From UBA9732 sp963599445 (lineage in GTDB: Bacteria; Spirochaetota; Spirochaetia; Sphaerochaetales; Sphaerochaetaceae): DNA of 46,219 nucleotides. This document shows positions 26,301-33,006 of the stretch, one piece after another. The position numbers and the translations under genes were made by a program. Under the pieces are notes generated by a model. It did no database searches. It worked only from the letters and a program-made list of their open reading frames with translations, and had not been told where the DNA came from. The stretch's first letter is position 1; every line of letters starts with the position of its first letter. Location: NCBI GenBank assembly GCA_963599445.1, contig CAVBWZ010000019.1:1-46219 (forward strand), in the 5' to 3' direction.

Positions 26301-27365
26301 TCAATCCATGTAGAGGATGGCCTTGGCTTGTTCCTGCGTGAGGTCGTAGTGGTAGAAGAGCGAGTAGAACTCGATGGTCTTGGCTACGATGTCGACGCCG
26401 CGCTCTGGATAGAGGACGCTTGTGAGCCAGAAGAGGCCAACGATGCGGTTTGTGCATGGTGGGCCTGTGACGAAGCCGTGCGGGATGTTTGGAACCTTGT
26501 AGACGTTGCCGTTCTTCACTGCATCTATGGACTGCCACTCCGCGGAGTTCATGATGGTGTCGTAGGCGCTTGTGTCTACGCAGAGGATGTACTCTGGATT
26601 GATGGTGTAGAGTGTCTCAAGGGAGACGGTGCCGTTGCTCTGCGTGAGGCTGGATGTTATGACGTTCTTGCCGCCGGCCTTTTCGACCGCCTGGCTGTGG
26701 CTTGAACCTGCCGTGTAGGTGCTCAGTCCGTCAGTGGATGCTGCAAGGTAGACGGTCTTGCCTTCGACTGGGTTGGTCGTTGCGTACTGGAGGGCTTCCT
26801 CTGCGTACTTGCCAAGCTGCTCGCCGCGCTCTGCATAGCCAAGGAGCGCTCCAAGCTTGGTGAACACTTCGTGGTAGTTGTCAAGGTTGGCTTCGAAGAA
26901 GATGACTGGGATTCCAATCTCTTCCTGGACTTTGTCAAGGTCGGTTGCCATTGCTTCTGCAGAGCCTTTCTTGATGTCGCCTACGTCAATGAATACGTCT
27001 GGTGCTGCCATGATGACGGTTTCCTTGTTGAGATTGGCCTTCTTGCCGTAGAGCGTTCCAAATACGGGAAGGTCAGCCATGGAGTCTAGGTAGATCTCCT
27101 TTGACATTCCAGAGAGGCTGGATGCAAGTCCGCAGAGCTTTTCAGGGGCTATCTGGTAGACGATCACCTGTGCCATCGAGCCCGATGGTGCGACTTTCTG
27201 TATGTCTACAGGAAGTTCGACTTCTCTTCCAAGGGAGTCTACGAATACCTGTGTCGTTGGCGCTGCACTTTCCTGTGAAGTTCCCTGTGAGGTTTCCTGG
27301 ACAGGCTGTGCCATGACTGAGAATGCAACGAGAAGAATCGCTGCAACTGTCAGTAGTTTCTTCAT
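26301..27365 (-). CDS. FecB/BtuF-type periplasmic binding protein, possibly molybdate-binding
   Basis: The ATG at 27365 (MKKLLTVAAILLVAF) has GAGGAGG seven bases upstream; a TTG five codons earlier lies over that site and is rejected. The 354-residue protein has a signal peptide ending VMAQPVQ without a lipobox, then a PF01497 (TroA-like) fold: VFVDSLGREVELP at the start of the mature part, VAPSGSMAQVI, MAAPDVFIDVGD and SLETLYTINPEYILCVD. Such proteins bind siderophores, heme, B12 or, in MolA, molybdate. The ModE-like gene heading this operon and the Mo hydroxylase system nearby favour molybdate or tungstate; this is inference. It is the last gene of the operon. Confidence 0.85.
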   Translation of the reverse strand: MKKLLTVAAILLVAFSVMAQPVQETSQGTSQESAAPTTQVFVDSLGREVELPVDIQKVAPSGSMAQVIVYQIAPEKLCGLASSLSGMSKEIYLDSMADLPVFGTLYGKKANLNKETVIMAAPDVFIDVGDIKKGSAEAMATDLDKVQEEIGIPVIFFEANLDNYHEVFTKLGALLGYAERGEQLGKYAEEALQYATTNPVEGKTVYLAASTDGLSTYTAGSSHSQAVEKAGGKNVITSSLTQSNGTVSLETLYTINPEYILCVDTSAYDTIMNSAEWQSIDAVKNGNVYKVPNIPHGFVTGPPCTNRIVGLFWLTSVLYPERGVDIVAKTIEFYSLFYHYDLTQEQAKAILYMD

Positions 27366-27390
27366 TTTATTCCTCCTCAAAATTCGGTAT

Positions 27391-27450
27391 AGAATTTCAA
27401 ATCAATTTCAGCTTATTTCGAATCAATCTCGAATTGATTTCGAATTTCGA
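27391..27450. repeat. Repeated AATCAAT/TTCGAAT words between methyltransferase and binding-protein genes
   Basis: The words AATCAATTTC, AATCAATCTC and their complement ATTGATTTCG alternate here. CGAATCAAT (27419-27427) and ATTGATTTCG (27433-27442) form a bulged hairpin. It covers the 3' end of the methyltransferase gene and the leader of the binding-protein gene. It may be an operator or an mRNA-processing structure. Confidence 0.4.
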
Positions 27451-28222
27451 TGTCGAACAAGGACATCCTCTTTTCGTTCTCGAACAAGTACGGATACTGG
27501 TCTTTGTATGGGCCTTCGTTCCTTTTAACTGGGAGCTTTGCATTGCCATGTTGGAGTTCTAGAAAATGCGATGCCTCCTCCAGAGATTCGAACGGTTGGT
27601 CGAAGTGTATCGTAAGTTCCTTGAATGTGAAACGATAGTCGTTTTCCTTAAGGTATGCGCATATTCCAGCGGTTCTGTCATGTCGTAGGTTATTGGATCT
27701 GTGCTGTGAGACTATGTATACGATCTTTTCGTCTGCGAGTTTCTCGAACGCTCCAAGGCCTTCTTCGTCTATGCGGCCGCAGAACACTGCAAGCACTACG
27801 TTGGCCTTGCGGTGGCTTGTCCTGTAGTCTTCTAGTGCAAAAAGCTCTTTTGAATCTGGGCGTCTTGGAAGTCCCTCATGGAGCTTCTGCGCTCTCTTTA
27901 TGGCCTCCTCGTCGTTGTCTATTCCAAACACGTCGTAGCCTTTTCTGTTCAATGCCTCAGTAATGTATCCAAGTCCGCAGCCTACTTCCAGAATGGATTT
28001 GTCCTTTGGTATAAGATTGGCAATCTCGCAGGCAAGCCTTTCATGGAAGTCACTGCATTGGGAGGCCCTGACGTACCAGTCGATCTTCTGCTTTGTCCAC
28101 CAGGGGTTCGCTTGGCAGACAGGCGTCACTGGGCTTACTGGACCCATTTGGCGCACTGGGCTTACTGGGCGCACTGGACAGACGGATGTCACTTGGCGTT
28201 CTGTGCTCACTGTGGCACACAT
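27413..28222 (-). CDS. Class I SAM-dependent methyltransferase in the Fec-type importer operon
   Basis: The 269-residue protein begins at an ATG (28222) with GAGG six bases upstream, overlapping the ATPase gene by 16 bases. Residues 13-37 are a low-complexity P-V-x repeat coded by a 9-bp tandem array. The enzyme part starts near 40: motif I LEVGCGLGYITEAL binds S-adenosylmethionine, with FGIDNDEEAI as motif II and a later ANVVLAVFCGRID. Substrate unknown. Its position between the transporter ATPase and binding protein suggests a role linked to the imported metal or chelator, but methyltransferases of this type are too general to say more. Confidence 0.75.
   Translation of the reverse strand: MCATVSTERQVTSVCPVRPVSPVRQMGPVSPVTPVCQANPWWTKQKIDWYVRASQCSDFHERLACEIANLIPKDKSILEVGCGLGYITEALNRKGYDVFGIDNDEEAIKRAQKLHEGLPRRPDSKELFALEDYRTSHRKANVVLAVFCGRIDEEGLGAFEKLADEKIVYIVSQHRSNNLRHDRTAGICAYLKENDYRFTFKELTIHFDQPFESLEEASHFLELQHGNAKLPVKRNEGPYKDQYPYLFENEKRMSLFDIEIRNQFEIDSK
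28125..28214. repeat. Degenerate 9-bp tandem repeat coding P-V-x repeats
   Basis: About ten 9-mers near consensus NNCACTGGG (GTCACTGGG, CTTACTGGA, CCCATTTGG, CGCACTGGG, CTTACTGGG, CGCACTGGA, and weaker units). On the minus strand each unit codes three residues (PVS, PVR, PVT) of the methyltransferase N-terminus. The array reaches into the 3' end of the ATPase gene. Confidence 0.7.
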
Positions 28223-29046
28223 ATGAGCCTCCCTGCCTGCGTCCTCTCGACCATAAGCGGTCTTTTGTAGATTGATGACAATGCATCGCTGCCTTCAAGT
28301 TCTTCAGGCTTCACTGAGAACGCAATTCGTCCCTTGTCCATGGCAAGGACCCTTGTGGAATATGCAAGCGCAAGGTCTGGGTTGTGTGTGGAGTACAGGC
28401 ATGCATAACCCTTCCTTGTCAGTTCCATGGCCTTTTCAAGTACGAGCAGTTGGTTGGAATAGTCCAAAAACGATGTGGGCTCGTCCAGTATAAGTAGCTT
28501 TGCATCCTGCATTAGGGCACGGGCTATGAGTACTAGCTGACGTTCTCCGCCTGAAATCTCGTTTGTGGGCCTGTCTGCCAGGCCAAGTATCCCAAGTTCG
28601 TCCAATACCTCCAATGCATGTTTTTCGTCGTCCGACGACGGCTTGCTGAAAAGCGATATGTGAGGGGATCGTCCCATGAGAACGGATTCCTTCACAGTGT
28701 ATGCGAACGCCGTTTGGGAGAACTGCGGTATGTACGCTATGGCTTTTGCCTTGTCCTGAAGCGACATGCTGCGAACGGATACTCCATCTATGAGTACGTC
28801 ACCGCTAAGCGGTGTAAGGAACGATGGTATGATTCTTAGCAATGTCGTCTTTCCTGCTCCGTTCTTTCCAAGGAAGGCTATCATTTCGCCTGATGAGATG
28901 GAGAACGACACATCGTCGAGCACAAGGGCATCGGCCTTGATATTGGTCCTGATATCGGCTTTGGCATCGGCCTTTGCGCTAGGCTTGCTACCGTGCGCGT
29001 GTGCATGTGCATATGTGTATGAGACGTTGCGGACTTCAAGCTTCAT
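28207..29046 (-). CDS. FecE-type ABC importer ATPase
   Basis: The 279-residue ATPase powers the Fec-type importer. Its ATG overlaps the permease stop, with AAGGAG upstream. Walker A GKNGAGKTT is at 60-68, signature ISGGERQLVLIARAL and Walker B LLILDEPTSFLD follow, and STHNPDLAL carries the switch histidine. Residues 13-40 (HAHAHG, then five four-residue repeats like KADA) are an odd low-complexity insert between the first two beta strands, coded by a 12-bp tandem repeat. The fold should tolerate it because it falls in an exposed hairpin. Confidence 0.88.
   Translation of the reverse strand: MKLEVRNVSYTYAHAHAHGSKPSAKADAKADIRTNIKADALVLDDVSFSISSGEMIAFLGKNGAGKTTLLRIIPSFLTPLSGDVLIDGVSVRSMSLQDKAKAIAYIPQFSQTAFAYTVKESVLMGRSPHISLFSKPSSDDEKHALEVLDELGILGLADRPTNEISGGERQLVLIARALMQDAKLLILDEPTSFLDYSNQLLVLEKAMELTRKGYACLYSTHNPDLALAYSTRVLAMDKGRIAFSVKPEELEGSDALSSIYKRPLMVERTQAGRLICVPQ
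28927..28986. repeat. 12-bp tandem repeat (five units) inside the ATPase gene
   Basis: Units on the plus strand: GGCATCGGCCTT, GATATTGGTCCT, GATATCGGCTTT, GGCATCGGCCTT, TGCGCTAGGCTT. On the coding strand they give KADA, RTNI, KADI, KADA and KPSA. Two units are identical and the others differ at one to several bases, consistent with tandem duplication followed by drift. Frame is kept because the unit is a multiple of three. Confidence 0.75.
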
Positions 29047-30019
29047 GGCGGTTCTCCTTGAGAATGAGGTATAGGAAGAACGGTGCGCCTATGAAGGCCG
29101 TGAGGATTCCAATTGGGATCTCGGCTGTCGTGGCGGTGCGCGAGACGTTGTCCACGATGATGAGGAACGTGGCGCCAAAGAGCATGGAGGCGGGTAGGGA
29201 GTAGGTGGCGTTGCTGCCTGTGATCTTGCGTGCCATGTGCGGGACTATGAGGCCCACCCAGCCTATCTGTCCCGATACCGCGACCGCACTTGCCGTCATG
29301 AGAGTGCTCGCCCCTATGGCCACGGACCTTAGAAGTCGCGTATTCACTCCTAGGCTCTTTGCCTCGTCCTCTGAGAGGGACAGGATGTTCAGTTTCCAGG
29401 ATACCAATAGCAATGTTGCAAAGGAGATGACCATTGGTACTGCGATTATCTGCAGGTCCTGGAAGCTGCATCCGGCCAAAGAACCCATGAGAAAATAGGT
29501 TATAGCGGGGAGTATGTTGTTTGGATCGGCTATGAGCTTTATGAAGCTCGTGCCTGCGGAGAAGAGCGACGACACGACCATTCCAATGAGGATGAGCCCC
29601 ATCGTCTGCTCTCCTTTGACGCGCGAGCCAATGGCCCATACAAGGACCACGGAGGCAACACCAAAGACGAAGGCGTTCACTGTGACGGCCAACGTGGAAA
29701 GTCCTAGCAGCAGGGAGATGGAAGCTCCAAAGCCCGCTGCTGTGCTCGTCCCAAGTACGTCCGGCGATACGAGCGGGTTACGGAATATCATTTGCATGGT
29801 CTGCCCCGCAAGGGCAAGTCCGGCTCCTATGAGCGTGGCGGCTATTATCCTTGGCAGCCTTATCTTGAGCACGACGGCCTTCTCCTGTGCGTTTCCGCCC
29901 CCAAAGAGGGTCTGCACGACTCTGACAGGAGAAATGGGGTAGCGTCCAATGCCAAGGGACACAATCGCCACCACCACGAAGACAACGGCCAGAACTAGGA
30001 TTCGCACCTGTCTATTCAT
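29036..30019 (-). CDS. FecCD-type ABC importer permease
   Basis: The 327-residue permease (FecCD/BtuC family) has about ten membrane segments. The correct start is the ATG at 30019 (MNRQVRILVLAVVF), which overlaps the regulator stop by eight bases; longer reading would add a basic tail without homology. Family marks are RLPRIIAATLIGAGLALAG, FRNPLVSPDVLGTSTAAGFG, GQIGWVGLIVPHMAR and a closing EIPIGILTAFIGAPFFLYL. It forms a homodimer channel for a chelated or oxyanion metal. Molybdate import by this class is known from MolBCA of Haemophilus. Its translation is coupled to that of the ATPase. Confidence 0.88.
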   Translation of the reverse strand: MNRQVRILVLAVVFVVVAIVSLGIGRYPISPVRVVQTLFGGGNAQEKAVVLKIRLPRIIAATLIGAGLALAGQTMQMIFRNPLVSPDVLGTSTAAGFGASISLLLGLSTLAVTVNAFVFGVASVVLVWAIGSRVKGEQTMGLILIGMVVSSLFSAGTSFIKLIADPNNILPAITYFLMGSLAGCSFQDLQIIAVPMVISFATLLLVSWKLNILSLSEDEAKSLGVNTRLLRSVAIGASTLMTASAVAVSGQIGWVGLIVPHMARKITGSNATYSLPASMLFGATFLIIVDNVSRTATTAEIPIGILTAFIGAPFFLYLILKENRHEA

Positions 30020-30431
30020 GGTCTTGCCCTTTGTTGCGTTCTTCATCATGCACGGCGAAATGTTTCTCGAATATGGCCTTCGCTTGGGTTGTGGCCTCTT
30101 CCGTGAACGCCGCATAGGTCTCGCACAGCCATTTCCCAGTTGGCGTCAGCATGGCCTGCCCACCGCCTTTCCCACCTTGGACTCGCACCACGACCTCGCA
30201 CCCAAGGGCCTCCTGAGCCTCACGTATCTTCTTCCACGCCTTGGAATAGCTCATGCCCATCTCTTCACAGGCCGATTTCACTGAGCCTGTCTTTTCAATG
30301 AGCTCGAACAGAGCCTTTGAACCAGGTCCAAATAGGAACTGTCCGTTGTCCATGAGACTGAACTTGCATTCAACGCCAAAACCATTTGTATTTGGTGTTT
30401 CATGGTTCTTCGTGTCTTCCATTCGTTTCAT
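30012..30431 (-). CDS. ModE-like winged-helix regulator (N-terminal domain only)
   Basis: The 139-residue protein matches the DNA-binding domain of ModE: LFELIEKTGSVKSACEEMGM, SYSKAWKKIREAQ and the wing GGKGGGQAMLTPTGK. The molybdate-binding MOP/TOBE domains of full ModE are missing, so it may sense metal in another way or act as a constitutive regulator. The first 25 residues are non-homologous. AAGGAG lies about 12 bases before the ATG, longer than usual. It heads the Fec-type importer operon and is divergent from yqeC and xdhC-yqeB, so it probably controls both arms. Confidence 0.82.
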   Translation of the reverse strand: MKRMEDTKNHETPNTNGFGVECKFSLMDNGQFLFGPGSKALFELIEKTGSVKSACEEMGMSYSKAWKKIREAQEALGCEVVVRVQGGKGGGQAMLTPTGKWLCETYAAFTEEATTQAKAIFEKHFAVHDEERNKGQDHE

Positions 30432-30503
30432 GCTCTGGGGACGCTCCTTGGGTGGCCTGTTCTTCGTGTTTTTCGAATTGTTTTCAAGTACAACTCGGTT
30501 TCC

Positions 30504-30532
30504 ATTCTACTTTTATTTGAATAAAGGGGCAA
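30504..30532 (-). promoter_or_regulatory. Sigma-70 promoter of the ModE-like/Fec-type importer operon
   Basis: Minus-strand TTGCCC (complement at 30527-30532) and TAGAAT (30504-30509) are separated by 17 bases. The leader to the ATG at 30431 is about 65 nt. The divergent side shows TTGTCG-N16-TACATT just before 30575, a weaker candidate for yqeC. Confidence 0.65.
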
Positions 30533-30574
30533 GCAGTATGTTTCTTTTGTCGGTTTTGAAGTATTCTTTACATT

Positions 30575-31351
30575 ATGGCGTGCTTTCAGGATATGTCGTG
30601 TCGTACGAATCCAAATCTCTACGATGTACTCTACTATGGTCATGGTGATTCCAAGGATGATACAAAGCCGTTCGTTTCCATAACAGGCGGCGGCGGGAAG
30701 ACCACCCTTATGATAGAATCAGCGCGGTACTTCAAGGAAAAAGGGCTTTCCGTGCTTGTGACGACTACAACCAAGGTCATATCGCCGTATCTTTTGGACT
30801 ATGGGCAGGATAGGATCTTCAACGATGAAAGCGTACTTTCGTATGCCCCTGAAAAAGGCGAGGTCGTGTTCTATGCCCATGTGTCGCAGGACGGCAACAA
30901 GTGGTGTTCACCTGGATTCGACAACCTTTCACGCTTGTACGATGTCTACGATGTAGTGCTCTGCGAGGCCGATGGTTCCAAGCGTCTTCCTGTTAAGGTT
31001 CATACCGCACGGGATCCCCAGATGCATCCGCTTACGAATGTGTCCATAGGTGTCTTTGGAATGTGGGCGCTTGGGTGTAGGGTGAAGGATGCCGTGTTTG
31101 GACCATGTCCTGAAGAGTTCGTGGACGGCGTGGTGGATATTGCATTCTTGGATTGGTACTTCTCAAATCCGGAAGGGGTTCTGAAAGGCTTGGCCCCAAA
31201 CCGCTTTGGACGCAGGGTCGTCGTCTTCAACGGCGGGGACATGGGGTTTGACGAAGGATTGGGTGCCGTTCTTGCCGGTGTTTCAAAACCAGACGACGTG
31301 GATATATACGTTGCTTCTGCACGGGAGGGGGTTCTCTATGGAAGGTTCTAG
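30575..31351 (+). CDS. yqeC: Selenium-dependent hydroxylase accessory protein YqeC
   Basis: The 258-residue protein carries the YqeC hallmark GGGGKTTLM at 38-46, a P-loop-like motif, followed by LVTTTTKV and the conserved LCEADGSKRLPVK. Late blocks include GPCPEEFVDG and APNRFGRRVVVFNG. YqeC genes travel with yqeB and molybdenum hydroxylases that need labile selenium; the biochemical role is unknown. The start is uncertain: the ATG at 30575 overlaps a candidate -10 box, and the ATG at 30593 is an alternative. Its end overlaps the next gene by 14 bases, so the two are translationally coupled. Confidence 0.82.
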   Translation: MACFQDMSCRTNPNLYDVLYYGHGDSKDDTKPFVSITGGGGKTTLMIESARYFKEKGLSVLVTTTTKVISPYLLDYGQDRIFNDESVLSYAPEKGEVVFYAHVSQDGNKWCSPGFDNLSRLYDVYDVVLCEADGSKRLPVKVHTARDPQMHPLTNVSIGVFGMWALGCRVKDAVFGPCPEEFVDGVVDIAFLDWYFSNPEGVLKGLAPNRFGRRVVVFNGGDMGFDEGLGAVLAGVSKPDDVDIYVASAREGVLYGRF

Positions 31352-32948
31352 CTTTTTCAGTGGTTCTAGCATTGGATTGTTCGAAGCTGCGTCTGCTGCG
31401 GAGTATAGGAACCAGCCTTTTGCTGTCATCACACTTATTGGCACCCAAGGAACCGTGCCAAGGAAGGATGGTAGGATGGTAGTCCTTAGGAACGGCTCTT
31501 CCTATGGAACCATTGGCGGAGGTGATGCAGAAAGGCAGGCCGTTTCAAAGGCTTTGCAGTGCATTGCAAAAGGAAAGGGAGGCAAGGAGATGATAAAGGT
31601 GAAGGAGTCCGGTATGGCTGAGGTTTTCATAGATGTTCCAATTGCAAGACGCAGGGTCGTTGTTTTTGGAATAGGTCATGTTGCAATGGCCTTCGCTCAG
31701 GTGTTCCACAACCTTTCCTTTGAAGTCGTCTTCGTTGATAGGTCTAAAGACGATTTGGCAAACGATATCCCAAAATGGGCTTCATTTGTGGAAAAAGAAG
31801 CTTTTATCGAGGCAGAGGGACATGAAATCCCTTCCAATGGAGATACCGTTATAGATGACAGAACCGCCGTTCTGTTCTCAAATCCTGACGAAGTGGACTT
31901 CTTTTTGGATGCGGTCCTCAAGACAAACTCACCGTACATAGGGGTGCTGGCTTCGCGGAAGAGAAAGGTGCAGGGACGTTATGGAGACAGGCGCGTACAC
32001 ATGCCAATGGGCCTTGATGTTGGAGCCCAGACTCCAGACGAAATAGCCGTTGCAGTCGCAGCCGAGGTCATGGCCATCTTCAACGAGAGAAGCGCCCAGC
32101 CATCCTCTTTGTGGAGAAATCGCCTTGTCATAGTGCGTGGAGCGGGGGATTTGGCCACCGCAGTTGGTATAAGGCTTCACAATGCAGGGTTCGATGTCAT
32201 CCATCTTGAAGTTGAGAAGCCAACTGTCATAAGACGGACCGTTTCGTTTGCAAGTGCTTTGTTCGAGGGCTCCGTTGAGGTTGAGGGTGTCGTTGCAAGG
32301 AAGTGCAGCGCCAAGGATGCCCTTCATGTATTGGACGATGGGGAGGTGCCTGTAGTCGTGGACCCCTCATGTTCCATTTTGGATACTCTCTCACCTGTCG
32401 CCCTTGTGGATGCCATAATAGCGAAGAAGAACCTAGGCACCAATCGCAGCATGGCTCCATTCACGGTTGCATTGGGTCCTGGTTTTGAAGCTGGAAAGGA
32501 TGTGGATGCCGTAATAGAGACCCAAAGAGGACATAGGCTTGGCGTCATAATCAAGCATGGTTGCGCCGCTGCGAATACAGGAGTACCTGGTATAATAGGT
32601 GGTTTTGGCAAGGAGCGTGTCATGCACTCGCCGGCGGCCGGGGTGTTCAGGCCCGTCTCATCCATTGGAGATATCGTAGAAGCCGGACAGACCATTGCGT
32701 TTGTGGAAAGCTTTGCGGAAAATGCGGATGGAAACGCTGTTTTGGAAAAGGTCCCTGTCGTCACTTCAATACCTGGAAAGGTCAGGGGAATGCTCCATGA
32801 CGGCCTTGAGGTTCCTGTAGGGTTCAAGGTTGCAGACGTAGACCCCCGCGGAGAATCCACAGACCACCTCACATGCTCGGACAAGGCCCGCGCCATATCA
32901 GGCTCCGTGCTTGAGGCCATAATGGGGTACTTGGCGAACAGATTCTAG
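31338..32948 (+). CDS. XdhC-YqeB fusion protein (Mo/Se hydroxylase maturation)
   Basis: I use the ATG at 31338 with GGGAGGGGG just upstream; an earlier in-frame start would lie within yqeC. The 536-residue chain joins two families. Residues 1-255 are XdhC: YGTIGGG at 56-62, Rossmann FGIGHVAMA at 110-118, ASRKRK, and the signature PMGLDVGAQTPDEIAVAVAAE. XdhC protects and sulfurates the molybdenum cofactor before insertion. Residues 262-536 are YqeB (EF2563 family): LVIVRGAGDLATAVGIRLH at 263-281, then VVVDPSCS, VALGPGFEAGKDVD and PAAGVFRP. YqeB marks selenium-dependent Mo hydroxylases. The fusion implies the two steps are physically coupled. It is followed by a 58-base gap with no clear terminator. 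Confidence 0.85.
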   Translation: MEGSSFFSGSSIGLFEAASAAEYRNQPFAVITLIGTQGTVPRKDGRMVVLRNGSSYGTIGGGDAERQAVSKALQCIAKGKGGKEMIKVKESGMAEVFIDVPIARRRVVVFGIGHVAMAFAQVFHNLSFEVVFVDRSKDDLANDIPKWASFVEKEAFIEAEGHEIPSNGDTVIDDRTAVLFSNPDEVDFFLDAVLKTNSPYIGVLASRKRKVQGRYGDRRVHMPMGLDVGAQTPDEIAVAVAAEVMAIFNERSAQPSSLWRNRLVIVRGAGDLATAVGIRLHNAGFDVIHLEVEKPTVIRRTVSFASALFEGSVEVEGVVARKCSAKDALHVLDDGEVPVVVDPSCSILDTLSPVALVDAIIAKKNLGTNRSMAPFTVALGPGFEAGKDVDAVIETQRGHRLGVIIKHGCAAANTGVPGIIGGFGKERVMHSPAAGVFRPVSSIGDIVEAGQTIAFVESFAENADGNAVLEKVPVVTSIPGKVRGMLHDGLEVPVGFKVADVDPRGESTDHLTCSDKARAISGSVLEAIMGYLANRF

Positions 32949-33006
32949 GTTTCTTCCACTGGTTGGTTTCTCCCACTAGGTTTCAAATCAATTGCAGATT
33001 CGCAGA

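Noticed and set aside
27391..27450. Fur box before the FecB-type gene
   Set aside because: The palindromic words (AATCAAT/ATTGATT) do not match the GATAATGATAATCATTATC consensus, and the gene is within an operon.
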